Below, in pieces: positions 49,382-57,592 of a stretch of DNA of 64,000 bases. Each line of letters opens with the position of its first letter. Positions within the stretch are counted from its first letter, which is position 1. Under the pieces are notes generated by a model. That model was not told the origin of the DNA. It saw nothing but the letters and a program-made list of their open reading frames with translations, and did no database searches. Position numbers and translations under genes: made by a program. The stretch covers positions 4,394,501-4,458,500 of the forward strand of contig NZ_LR134386.1 in NCBI RefSeq assembly GCF_900637665.1, written 5' to 3'. This DNA comes from Chryseobacterium nakagawai (lineage in GTDB: Bacteria; Bacteroidota; Bacteroidia; Flavobacteriales; Weeksellaceae).

Positions 49382-50722
49382 TTATTTTATTTTCGGCAAA
49401 ACGATCAAGCTTTCATTTCCGGAAGCGTTTACGGCTTGTATGGCAAAGAAATAGTTGTCTTTAGAATAAGGTAACTTGATAACAGTTTCTTTGGTAAATA
49501 TTTTTTTCTGCCACATAGGAGCATCCGTTTCACGTAACAATACATAATATCCTGCTACCTCTCCTGATTTAGGCTTTTCCCAGGAAAGATCTGTAAAATT
49601 GGTAAGTTTACTCACTTCTATTTTTACATTTTCAGGTTTTGAAGGGGATTTTGCAAGATTTGCAAGAACCGCAATATTTACGCTTACATTCTTTTTAAAA
49701 TACTCAAAGTCCATAAACTCAGGCAAGTCTCCATACTGTACTCCGTTTTCTTTTCTGATATCCTGATGCTGATGATCGAAGTTCTCATTGAATTCCGTTA
49801 ATCGTACAGCAGAAAATCCTTTATCAACAAAAGGCGTATGATCTCCACCTCTCAAAAAACGATCGTTTCTGTAGATTAATTTGACCTGAAGATTATCTAC
49901 ATACCGTTCACCTATTTCTTTAATATATCTTGCCAGCTGTCTCGATTCGCCATCATTTTCCAGTCCGAATTTTCTAATCTCCTGAGCTTTTTTATCCAAC
50001 TCATATTGAGGCAGACCTTCTGAAAAGACCCTCAGCTGATGAGTATTAATCAAATGAGTATCACTGCTGAGATTATTTGAAATCATGTCATTATTCAACA
50101 AACCTTCCAACTGCCAACCTTCATTAGCTGCTTTCTCAGCCAGCATTTTAGAACCCAGCAATCCTTGTTCTTCTCCAGAAAAAGCGACGAATACAATACT
50201 TGCCGGAAATTTAGATTTACTCAATATTCTGGCACTTTCTATAAGTCCTGCTACTCCACTTCCATCATCATTGGCTCCCGGAGCATTGTCTTTGTTATTC
50301 ATGACATCACTTACCCTTGAATCCAGATGTCCACTCATCATAAACAATCGTTTATCATTAGGATTGGTTCCATGAATAATGGCAATAACATTTCCTAAAT
50401 CAGCGGGTCGGTCTATTCTTTTTCCATCCGGCTGGATGGTTTGATTCTGCATAAAGACTTCCATTCTTCCAGCTGCGTTTTTTGCATAGTCATTGAATTT
50501 TTTCGACACCCATTTTCTCGCAGCTCCTATTCCTCTTTTGGAATCTGTAGTAGAACTCATGGTATGCCTTGTTCCAAAGCTCACCAAAGAATTGATATGA
50601 CTTTTCAGAGAATCTGTACTTACCTGTGAAACATAATTGAGGATTTCAGTATCCTGCTGAACCGTTTGTTGAGCATGAAATACAACAGGAATAAAGAACA
50701 AAGTGAATATTATTTTTCTCAT
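49382..50722 (-). CDS. M28-family metallopeptidase with a C-terminal FN3 domain
   Basis: The product is 446 residues: a signal peptide (cleavage near 17), a peptidase domain with GHLDSRVSDVMNN, DNAPGANDDGSGVAGLIE, AFSGEEQGLLGSK (catalytic Glu) and GGDHTPFVDKGFSAVRL, and a C-terminal fibronectin type III region (about 355-446). M28 enzymes are zinc aminopeptidases or carboxypeptidases. No T9SS sorting domain is visible, so it may stay in the periplasm. Confidence 0.9.
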   Translation of the reverse strand: MRKIIFTLFFIPVVFHAQQTVQQDTEILNYVSQVSTDSLKSHINSLVSFGTRHTMSSTTDSKRGIGAARKWVSKKFNDYAKNAAGRMEVFMQNQTIQPDGKRIDRPADLGNVIAIIHGTNPNDKRLFMMSGHLDSRVSDVMNNKDNAPGANDDGSGVAGLIESARILSKSKFPASIVFVAFSGEEQGLLGSKMLAEKAANEGWQLEGLLNNDMISNNLSSDTHLINTHQLRVFSEGLPQYELDKKAQEIRKFGLENDGESRQLARYIKEIGERYVDNLQVKLIYRNDRFLRGGDHTPFVDKGFSAVRLTEFNENFDHQHQDIRKENGVQYGDLPEFMDFEYFKKNVSVNIAVLANLAKSPSKPENVKIEVSKLTNFTDLSWEKPKSGEVAGYYVLLRETDAPMWQKKIFTKETVIKLPYSKDNYFFAIQAVNASGNESLIVLPKIK

Positions 50723-50854
50723 AACAGAACAGTCGATTAATCTTTTACAGTTTATTTGTTATTAAATAAAATTACAAAAAAGACAACAAACTTTATTAAC
50801 AAAATCATTAAATTAAAATTTCAGTATTTTCGCAAAAAGATAACCTTATATCAG

Positions 50855-51403
50855 ATGGATACAAAGAAAAACGTTCTGGAGAAAATGTCTGACCGAGAAC
50901 TTGAGCAATACATAAAACCTGACAGTAAATTTGTACCTCAAGCGATACAGTACGCTTATGAAATTTTACAGTCAAGAGGAAGAACATTTACGAATGAAGA
51001 ACAGGATCACATTAACTCTCTTATTTCTACAGTTGGAAGTAATGAACCCGTCATAATACATCCTAATCACATAAAAGCGTCTAATCTTATCTACCTGTCT
51101 GGAGCAATAGGAATTGCCGGTTTAATCTGGACATCAGAACAATTAAATTCAGGTTTGGCAATTTTCATTTCAATCGCAGTAATTGCTTTTGTCTTTGGAA
51201 CCGGTTATATGATCGGAAAGGGAAATGCAGTGGCAAAATATCTGTTTATCTTTCTTTTTGTGATCGGTATCCTTGGAATACCTGTAATAATAACCCATTT
51301 AAGCACCGAGCCAATTCTCGGAATCATCAATATTTTTCAACTTATTTTTCAAACATGGGCTGTTGTACTTCTTTTAAAAATTCCTAAAAATAAAAAAGTA
51401 TAG
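50855..51403 (+). CDS. Conserved membrane protein
   Basis: The product is 182 residues from the ATG at 50855 (an AT-rich open extension upstream is not used). Residues about 1-60 are polar and helical (MSDRELEQYIKPDSKFV); then about four hydrophobic helices follow (about 75-180). I recognise no family. It lies 9 bp before a Crp/Fnr gene, so the two are probably co-transcribed, and the protein may be a target or partner of that regulator. Confidence 0.65.
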   Translation: MDTKKNVLEKMSDRELEQYIKPDSKFVPQAIQYAYEILQSRGRTFTNEEQDHINSLISTVGSNEPVIIHPNHIKASNLIYLSGAIGIAGLIWTSEQLNSGLAIFISIAVIAFVFGTGYMIGKGNAVAKYLFIFLFVIGILGIPVIITHLSTEPILGIINIFQLIFQTWAVVLLLKIPKNKKV

Positions 51404-51412
51404 ATATCTCAC

Positions 51413-51985
51413 ATGGAAAACCTTCTTACCTATATCCGTTCTCTCACTCCATTTTCAGATGAAAGCTGGACATTACTTCAAGCTGCACTCTCCGAAAAAC
51501 AATATAAAAAGAATGAACTGATCTTAAAGGAAGGCGAAATATGTCAATCATTATTTTACATTGATAAAGGATACTGTAAGTCTTATTACGAAATAGATGG
51601 TGTAACAAAAAACACTGATTTCTTTTTTGAAAATGAAATTGCTACCAATATCAGTAGTTTTGGCAGTGGAAAACCTTCGGAATTCAATATGATGGCTTGT
51701 GAAGAATTACATGTTGTTATCTTTAATAAAGAGATACTCTTTAAAATTGCAGCACAATACATTGAAATAGAGTCTCTGGGGCGCCATTGTATTCGACAAA
51801 TTGCTTACAAACAGGAAGAGTTCTCCAACCTCTTCAAACTGTATTCAGCGCAGGAAAGACTTGAATATCTTGAAAAAAAACATCCAGAGATATTACAAAG
51901 AGTTCCGTTGTCCCAACTGGCTTCATTTCTGGGAGTAGCCAGAGAAACATTAAGCAGAATCAGGAAACGGAGAATTTCTCAATAA
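51413..51985 (+). CDS. Crp/Fnr-family regulator
   Basis: The product is 190 residues with an N-terminal cyclic-nucleotide-binding-type beta-roll (about 15-115, with LKEGEICQSLFYIDKGYCK) and a C-terminal helix-turn-helix (LSQLASFLGVARETLSRIRKRR). In Bacteroidota such proteins often lack a known ligand. It is downstream of the membrane-protein gene and 53 bp before the next gene. Confidence 0.9.
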   Translation: MENLLTYIRSLTPFSDESWTLLQAALSEKQYKKNELILKEGEICQSLFYIDKGYCKSYYEIDGVTKNTDFFFENEIATNISSFGSGKPSEFNMMACEELHVVIFNKEILFKIAAQYIEIESLGRHCIRQIAYKQEEFSNLFKLYSAQERLEYLEKKHPEILQRVPLSQLASFLGVARETLSRIRKRRISQ

Positions 51986-52038
51986 CCGGAATTCCTGATC
52001 AAAAGAATATAAAAAAATTAACACCAATCCAAAATAAA

Positions 52039-52593
52039 ATGAAAACATTGATCTGGCAAGGAATTGCTTTTCAATCCCTGGAATATTTCAGTCTTAAAGA
52101 AAATGATAAAGGCTCAATCGTAGAATCAAGAATTATTGGTTACTATGAAAGTAAAATGTATACTGTAGATTATCAATTAATCATCGATATTAATTGGAAT
52201 ATCCAGGAATTTATCATCAAATCTGAAGTCAACACGGTTAAAAATGAATTAACCGGGAGAAAATTACAGGACGGCTGGGAGATCAACAATGTAATCAATC
52301 CCGATTTTAAAGAAATTCCCTTCATTGATATCTCATTAACTCCTTTTACGAATACCTTACCCATCAACAACCTTATATTGGCTGAAAACGATGCCCAGAA
52401 AATCCAGGTCATTTATATTGATGTTCTGAATAACCTGGTAAAACCGGTGACTCAGCAATATACCAGAATTGCTCCCCATACTTATCATTATGACAATCTT
52501 CAAACCGATTTTGAGGCTGACATTTTAGTCGATGATAATGGTTTGGTAGTCAATTATCCTGGATTATTTGAAAAAATTGCTGAATTTTCTTAA
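52039..52593 (+). CDS. Putative glycolipid-binding family protein (PF06475-like)
   Basis: The product is 184 residues. The pattern LIWQGIAFQSLEYFSLKEND, YTVDYQLIIDINWNIQEFII, GWEINNVINPDFKEIPFIDISLTPFTNTLPI resembles proteins named putative glycolipid-binding (PF06475). No enzyme role is known. It is 20 bp before the next small gene and may be in one unit with the Crp/Fnr-type gene. Confidence 0.75.
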   Translation: MKTLIWQGIAFQSLEYFSLKENDKGSIVESRIIGYYESKMYTVDYQLIIDINWNIQEFIIKSEVNTVKNELTGRKLQDGWEINNVINPDFKEIPFIDISLTPFTNTLPINNLILAENDAQKIQVIYIDVLNNLVKPVTQQYTRIAPHTYHYDNLQTDFEADILVDDNGLVVNYPGLFEKIAEFS

Positions 52594-52612
52594 ACCTCAG
52601 CACACCATTACT

Positions 52613-52876
52613 ATGACCATTAATGAAATAAAAGAAGCTGCCATTGCCTGTAAAACATTGAACCAACAGGAACTGAGCGATAAAATAAAAGAATTAAAAG
52701 ACAATGAAGTTTCATTTCTCGGTTGTTTTGCGTTTATCCAGCATAATCAACAAATTTCCCTTTCAGAATCTATAGAAATGACCTTGAAACTTGATGTATT
52801 TACAGAAGAAGAAAAAACTCAAATCAACGGATATCTGAATCTGGCTCGGAAAGATTTTAAAGAAGATGAAAACTAA
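52613..52876 (+). CDS. Small hypothetical helical protein
   Basis: The product is 87 residues from the ATG at 52613; an in-frame TTG at 52568 would overlap the preceding gene and is not chosen. It is largely helical and acidic (EIKEAAIACKTLNQQELSDKI) and has no recognised family. It lies 14 bp before a DUF1963-like gene. Confidence 0.55.
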   Translation: MTINEIKEAAIACKTLNQQELSDKIKELKDNEVSFLGCFAFIQHNQQISLSESIEMTLKLDVFTEEEKTQINGYLNLARKDFKEDEN

Positions 52877-52890
52877 TAACTTATAACAAA

Positions 52891-53613
52891 ATGGATAACA
52901 GAATTCAGGAAATTAAAGATAAAATAGAAAGGCCTGCTACAGAATTTTTTACTGGTGGTTTCAGACCTCTGAACGTATTAGAAGAATCATGGATCGGGCG
53001 GGTATTTGCCTATGCTGAAGATGAAGAGATTCCTTTGGATAAAAATGGAGATCCTATGATGCCGCTTATCCAGTTCTATCTTCCCAACCAGCCTTTTGTA
53101 CCGGAACTGATAAAGGATAAAAAATTAATTACTGTATTTATCTCCCATGACTTTCCGGAAATGCTTGAAAAAATGGGTGACAATTGGGTTATTCGGGAAT
53201 ATGATAATTTGGAGAATATTGTCATCAAGGATTTGCAAAGTCCGGTTTCTTATTTAAAACCATTTCCCTTACGCTCCGAATTATATCCTAAAGATGCCCC
53301 TTTATGGGATGGTGGCGGAATTGAAGATATAGATTACAACTTAATCTCTGAAATTGTTAAACTTGAAAGAAAAGGGCATTTCAACAGCTATTTTGACATC
53401 ATTAAGCACTGTTATAGTACTAAATTGGGTGGTTACCCATCATTCTGTCAGCCCGGCATTGGTTTCAAAGATGGGTTTGGAGATGGGTTTGAATTTGTTT
53501 TTCAGGTGTCTTCAGATAATAAAGCGCATTTGAATGTGATTGACAGTGGAAGCTTTATGTTTGCGAAGAATAAAGAGACTGGAGAGTGGAGTTTGTATTA
53601 TGATTTTTATTGA
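52891..53613 (+). CDS. DUF1963 (YwqG)-like protein
   Basis: The product is 240 residues. The segment KLGGYPSFCQPG is characteristic of the DUF1963/YwqG family, as are the PLIQFYLPN and FVFQVSSDNKAHLNV strands. The role is unknown; DUF1963 proteins often occur as immunity- or toxin-associated accessory proteins. It is followed by a terminator at 53664-53692. Confidence 0.75.
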   Translation: MDNRIQEIKDKIERPATEFFTGGFRPLNVLEESWIGRVFAYAEDEEIPLDKNGDPMMPLIQFYLPNQPFVPELIKDKKLITVFISHDFPEMLEKMGDNWVIREYDNLENIVIKDLQSPVSYLKPFPLRSELYPKDAPLWDGGGIEDIDYNLISEIVKLERKGHFNSYFDIIKHCYSTKLGGYPSFCQPGIGFKDGFGDGFEFVFQVSSDNKAHLNVIDSGSFMFAKNKETGEWSLYYDFY

Positions 53614-53663
53614 TAACTCGAAAGATAAAAGCAGGAAGTCACTATAGAATATCAACCTGCAAT

Positions 53664-53692
53664 AAAAAACATCTCAGTTGAGATGTTTTTTT
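53664..53692. terminator. Terminator between the DUF1963 gene and the decayed acetyltransferase
   Basis: AAAAAACATCTCA pairs with TGAGATGTTTTTT around GT; T-rich on the plus-strand side. The two genes converge. Confidence 0.88.
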
Positions 53693-54227
53693 TATTTTTT
53701 AATCCATTCTTCTCGAAGAACCGCATAAATCACATCATCTACCCAATTATTCTTCCAGAAAAGGCTTTTTACAAAATGCCCTTCTTTTCTTAAACCAATT
53801 CTTTCCATTAATTTCAGTGAATCGGTGTTATCAGGATCAATAGAAGCACTAATCCTGTGTTTATTCAAATCATTAAAAAGGAAATCAATAACTCCTTTTA
53901 ATGCTTCAGAAGCATATCCTTACCCCTGAAAAGCTGTGTTTAATGTAATTCCTAATTCTACTTGCAGGTTTTCATCTCCTAAAAAATGAATTCCAATATC
54001 TCCGATAACATCTTTTGTTTCCTTATGAGTGATCAAAAGCTGATACCAGCTTTCGGGAGTATTAAATTCTCTATTATTTCTCTGAATAAAGCTTTACACC
54101 TCTTCTAACGTTTCAGGAATCCAGCTTTGAAACTTATTGGCTTCAGCATCTGAACGATAATCAAAAAAGCCTGTTTATCTTCAATGATTATATCGCGTAA
54201 AACTAATCTTTCTGTATTTAGCTGCAT
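53692..54227 (-). pseudogene. Decayed RimJ/RimL-type GNAT acetyltransferase
   Basis: On the minus strand from ATG 54227 the sequence reads MQLNTERLVLRDI and IIEDKQAFF. A 1-bp loss in a six-A run (54163-54168) shifts the frame. After correcting it the chain continues as DYRSDAEANKFQSWIPE and so on. Two in-frame TAA codons follow (54094-54096 and 53920-53922) where the family has Lys, the second in the acetyl-CoA loop QG(K)GYASEA. The rest is intact to KEGHFVKSLFWKNNWVDD and the stop at 53692-53694. The length of 536 bp fits one deletion in 537. Confidence 0.85.
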
Positions 54228-54291
54228 GGTTTTATTATAATTTCAAGCAAAAATATGATTATTCATCGAACTTTAAGGATCATATCACTCA

Positions 54292-54441
54292 ATGTTTACA
54301 ACCTGTTGTGATGGAAAAAACCAATCTGGAAGAATAATCACTGTTTATCTCTGTGAAGTCACCAATACTGAAAGAAAGTTAGTAACTGTGGTGACCAGTA
54401 CAATTATGACATTCAAAGGTGATAAAGCTAAGGGAAGATAA
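54292..54441 (+). pseudogene. Possible C-terminal remnant of a hotdog thioesterase
   Basis: The 49-codon frame reads GRIITVYLCEVTNTERKLVT and VVTSTIMTFKG, the usual C-terminal strand pattern of PaaI-like hotdog-fold thioesterases (RxxTVxxCEVTxxxGKLV...). No matching N-terminal half is visible; the upstream frame is closed by TAA 16 codons before. It is probably a fragment left by deletion, or a short chance frame. Confidence is limited. Confidence 0.35.
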
Positions 54442-54481
54442 TATTATTTGACTTCTCTGAGTACCTGAATAATTATTTTAT

Positions 54482-54524
54482 AATAAAGTATCGGCGAGGC
54501 CTTTGGCCTCGCCGATACTTTATT
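54482..54524. repeat. Perfect 20-bp-stem hairpin at the left edge of the AT-rich module
   Basis: AATAAAGTATCGGCGAGGCC pairs perfectly with its complement around TTT (54502-54504). The core is GC-rich in an AT-rich context. It could be a bidirectional terminator or a mobile-element end. The stretch from 54525 to 54770 contains no other gene or element that I recognise. Confidence 0.75.
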
Positions 54525-54770
54525 TACGGATTTCCGTAATAGATTTGGCGATGAAACAATTACTTTTGAGTAATTGTTTTTCAAAACCATAAACAAGGCA
54601 ATTCATTTTTTCATACTGCTTCACAGTATCAATTCTTTTAAATTAGCTATCAAAGAATAAATTGAATTATTATGATAATAAAGGTTTAGAAAGCTGATTA
54701 AAATCCATTGATATGCATTGAAATTTAATTATTATATTAGTAAAAACTATAATCTAAAAACTCAATTATT

Positions 54771-55343
54771 ATGGGAAGAGTCTCTACTATCTTCTTTTTA
54801 TTCTTGTGCTTATTCTCCTTCGCACAAGAAAAAACCAATTTAAATTCAACTACTAGAAATTTTATCAGTAATGCTGACTTTACCCAAGTCAATAAAGATT
54901 GGAATGTAACTGCTGATTTCAGATCTGGTCTGGGAGAGCAAGTATCTTTTTTTCCGGTTGAAGCAATAAACCTTAAAACAAATCAAAAAATGAAATCCAT
55001 TCAAGTTAACATGAATGCAAAAACAGATTTCATGGGAAAATCAAAAGACTTTTTCAAAACTTCATGGCTTGACGTGGATGAAGTAGAAGAATTTATTCAG
55101 TTTATAGAAAAATATGTCATTCCGAACATAAAAGATAAAACAGAAAATAAACAATCAACAAATTATATTTTTAATTCTAAGGAAATATCTTTCAATTTTT
55201 ATATTGAAAAAAACACTCGAAGGATTTCTATTTATTTAAAAGATTATGGAGTTATCGATAATGAACGTTACTTCTGGACAGAATCACAAGTAAATAAAAT
55301 ACCTGAATTACTAGATGTTCTAAAAAAAATAAATGGAAAATAG
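54771..55343 (+). CDS. Secreted hypothetical protein, first gene of the AT-rich module
   Basis: The product is 190 residues with a signal peptide (RVSTIFFLFLCLFSFAQ). The mature part has no recognised domain; it is rich in Lys, Asn and Phe and has strands such as NVTADFRSGLGEQVSFFPV and SFNFYIEKNTRRISIYLKD. Its last 11 bp overlap the HAD gene, which suggests translational coupling. Whether it works with the cytoplasmic enzymes that follow or just shares their transcript is unknown. No TAnnTTTG element was found upstream. Confidence 0.65.
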   Translation: MGRVSTIFFLFLCLFSFAQEKTNLNSTTRNFISNADFTQVNKDWNVTADFRSGLGEQVSFFPVEAINLKTNQKMKSIQVNMNAKTDFMGKSKDFFKTSWLDVDEVEEFIQFIEKYVIPNIKDKTENKQSTNYIFNSKEISFNFYIEKNTRRISIYLKDYGVIDNERYFWTESQVNKIPELLDVLKKINGK

Positions 55344-55929
55344 TTTCAATTCATTATTTGATTTTCTTTTGAAAATTAATAATGCATCTGTATTATTTTT
55401 TGACATGGATGATACGTTAATATATACAAACTTTGCTAACTATTTATCATATTATGAAGCCATTAAAAGAGTAGTTACAACAAAAATAAATATACCATCA
55501 TATAATCCTAAAGAAAGGTTTAATAGAAATAATATTTATTCTTTTTTACCTAATCTAAATCCATCACAATACAAAGATATTATTAATGTAAAAAAACAAA
55601 TATATCCACAATATTTATGCGAAACAATATTAAATACTACTATAGCAGATATATTAAAGCTATATTATAATACTAATCGAATTGTTTTGGTTACAAATTC
55701 TAGCAAAGAAAGAGCAAAAAAAACTTTAGAATACCATAAAATTTCAAATCTTTTTACTGAAAAAATTTATCAAGAAGAATTAGAAAGAAAGGATATTAAT
55801 AAATATAAAAATGCTATAAATACATTAAAAATAAAACCGAGCTCTATACTAGTTTTTGAAAATGAAAAAACAGAAATTGTTTCTGCAGAATTAGCAGGAA
55901 TACCTAAAGAAAATATATTCAATATTTAA
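55333..55929 (+). CDS. HAD-superfamily phosphatase-like protein
   Basis: The product is 198 residues. Motif I is FFDMDDTLIYT (Asp24, Asp26), motif II is VLVTNSS (Thr121), a Lys near 157 (INKYKNAI) fits motif III, and VFENEKTEI fits motif IV with Glu in place of the usual Asp. It likely removes a phosphate from a small nucleotide-like substrate. It overlaps the secreted-protein gene by 11 bp and is 13 bp before the phosphoribosyltransferase-like gene. Codon use is very AT-rich, with many ATA and TTA codons. Confidence 0.78.
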   Translation: MENSFNSLFDFLLKINNASVLFFDMDDTLIYTNFANYLSYYEAIKRVVTTKINIPSYNPKERFNRNNIYSFLPNLNPSQYKDIINVKKQIYPQYLCETILNTTIADILKLYYNTNRIVLVTNSSKERAKKTLEYHKISNLFTEKIYQEELERKDINKYKNAINTLKIKPSSILVFENEKTEIVSAELAGIPKENIFNI

Positions 55930-55942
55930 TTAAAAAATAATT

Positions 55943-56551
55943 ATGGAAAAATTTACAATTTATGCAAATAACTTTTTGAACCAAAACATTCAAGGCTATT
56001 ATCACACTATTTACACTGGCATGAATAATCCTGGAAATCCTGATTATATTAATGATTTAAAAAATACATTTAACAACTTTTCTCTAGATAAACTGAATAA
56101 AGCGGCCCAACAACTAGAAAATGTTCTTATGAATGATTTGCAATTGATTTCTAATTCATTAGATTTGCCTAACATAACCGTTTGTGTAGTTCCTAGGGCA
56201 AAAGTTAACTATTCCATTAATCAATTGCGATTTAAATCTACAGTTAAAAATGTAATCAATAGAATTGATGATTTCGTTGATGGAACAGAATACATTACAA
56301 GATATCAAGATACAATGACAACTCATCTTAAAAATTTGAATTTAACTAATTATACTAATAATGGTAGCGAACCATTTCCAGGAATAACTAATGAAACATG
56401 CAGATTTTCGAATTTTATTACCAATAGTAATATATTATTAATAGATGATATATATACAAGTAGTATTAATATTGATGAAGATGCTATTCAAGCATTATAT
56501 GATAATGGAGCACGATCTGTGTTTTTTTATTCAATTGGCTATAGAGGATAA
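55943..56551 (+). CDS. Phosphoribosyltransferase-like protein
   Basis: The product is 202 residues. Near the C-terminus it has NILLIDDIYTSSINIDEDAI (Asp168-Asp169, the PRPP-binding loop of type I phosphoribosyltransferases) and then the strand RSVFFYSIGYRG. VCVVPRAKVNY (about 81-90) may be the substrate-side motif. The N-terminal half is unlike ComF or standard purine enzymes. It is 16 bp before the DprA-like gene. The base and product are unknown. Confidence 0.75.
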   Translation: MEKFTIYANNFLNQNIQGYYHTIYTGMNNPGNPDYINDLKNTFNNFSLDKLNKAAQQLENVLMNDLQLISNSLDLPNITVCVVPRAKVNYSINQLRFKSTVKNVINRIDDFVDGTEYITRYQDTMTTHLKNLNLTNYTNNGSEPFPGITNETCRFSNFITNSNILLIDDIYTSSINIDEDAIQALYDNGARSVFFYSIGYRG

Positions 56552-56567
56552 CTTAAAAAATTAAAAA

Positions 56568-57545
56568 ATGAAATATTCAGATAACGTAATTAATGTATTA
56601 ACTGCTAAAAATTATAAAGGTATTGGAAAAGCTTGGATTAGTAGAAATCTATCAATTAATAAACCTATTGAAACTTTAGTATCTCTATTAAATAAAGACT
56701 CTAAAGAAGATTCAATTATTACAATTAATGATTTTATAACCCATAAAAAAATGGTTGAAAATAAAATTAATAATCTAAATGGAATTGATGGAGTTGTAGC
56801 TATTGGTGATAAAGACTTCCCCCAATATCGTGGTAAAGTGAAAAATAGTGAACATCCAATTGTTTTATTTTATAGAGGAAATATAAATCTATTAAAACCT
56901 ACAAATAAAAACATCACTGTTATAGGTTTACTTGATCCTGATAATAGTACTGAAATAATTGAAAAAGAAGTAGTTTCTGAATTGGTAAAAAATGGAGCTA
57001 ATATTGTTAGTGGCTTAGCATTAGGGTGTGATTCCATTGCCCATAGGCAGGCTCTTCTTTCAAAAGGGAAAACAATTGCTATTTTACCTAGTTCCTTAAG
57101 TAATATCTTACCAGCAACAAACAAGGAATTAGCAAATGATATTATAGCTAATAATGGTTTATTAGTTACTGAATATTACGAAGATGCTAAATCTAAAATT
57201 GAATTAAATAGTAGATATCAAGAACGTAATCGATTACAAGCTTTATTTAGTGATAATGTTATATTATCAGCTAGTTATGCAAAAAATGAGTTAGGAAATG
57301 ATAGTGGATCTAGATTAGCTATGGAATATGCTTTAAACTATTCTATTGCTCGCTCCGTCATTTATGATCCTCAAACAGATATAAAAAACCCAAAGTATGA
57401 TTTAAATAGACAATTAATTAATCAACAAACTGATATTGTTATTATAAATCGTAAAAATTTATCATCTATAATAAGAAAAATAGTTTCAAATAAGGCAAAT
57501 ATCCAATCTATAAATCAATCAATCCAAACCAATTTATTTGAATAA
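56568..57545 (+). CDS. DprA-like SLOG protein
   Basis: The product is 325 residues. N-terminal residues (AKNYKGIGKAWISRNLS) resemble a helix-hairpin-helix start. The Rossmann-like SLOG core has DGVVAIGDKDFPQYRG, IVSGLALGCDSIAHRQALL (148-166), TIAILPSSLSNILPATNKEL and the RNR triplet (220-222) of DprA. Departures are notable: the usual GSR after the first strand reads GLL, SGLARG reads SGLALG, and there is no clear C-terminal winged helix. SLOG domains bind nucleotides or nucleic acid; housekeeping DprA is normally elsewhere on the chromosome. Confidence 0.8.
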   Translation: MKYSDNVINVLTAKNYKGIGKAWISRNLSINKPIETLVSLLNKDSKEDSIITINDFITHKKMVENKINNLNGIDGVVAIGDKDFPQYRGKVKNSEHPIVLFYRGNINLLKPTNKNITVIGLLDPDNSTEIIEKEVVSELVKNGANIVSGLALGCDSIAHRQALLSKGKTIAILPSSLSNILPATNKELANDIIANNGLLVTEYYEDAKSKIELNSRYQERNRLQALFSDNVILSASYAKNELGNDSGSRLAMEYALNYSIARSVIYDPQTDIKNPKYDLNRQLINQQTDIVIINRKNLSSIIRKIVSNKANIQSINQSIQTNLFE

Positions 57546-57574
57546 ACCCCGCGCCCTTTGGGCGCGGAGTTTTC
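57544..57574. terminator. GC-rich terminator closing the AT-rich module
   Basis: CCGCGCCC pairs with GGGCGCGG around TTT, with flanking A/T pairs, followed by TTTTC on the plus strand. It lies at the end of the DprA-like gene and 19 bp before the convergent mdh stop, so it may serve both. Confidence 0.88.
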
Positions 57575-57592
57575 TATATAAAATTCAGTAGA

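Noticed and set aside
54771..57545. Prophage or integrative element
   Set aside because: No integrase, recombinase, phage structural gene or att-like repeat is visible around the module, so only a transferred gene cluster is claimed.
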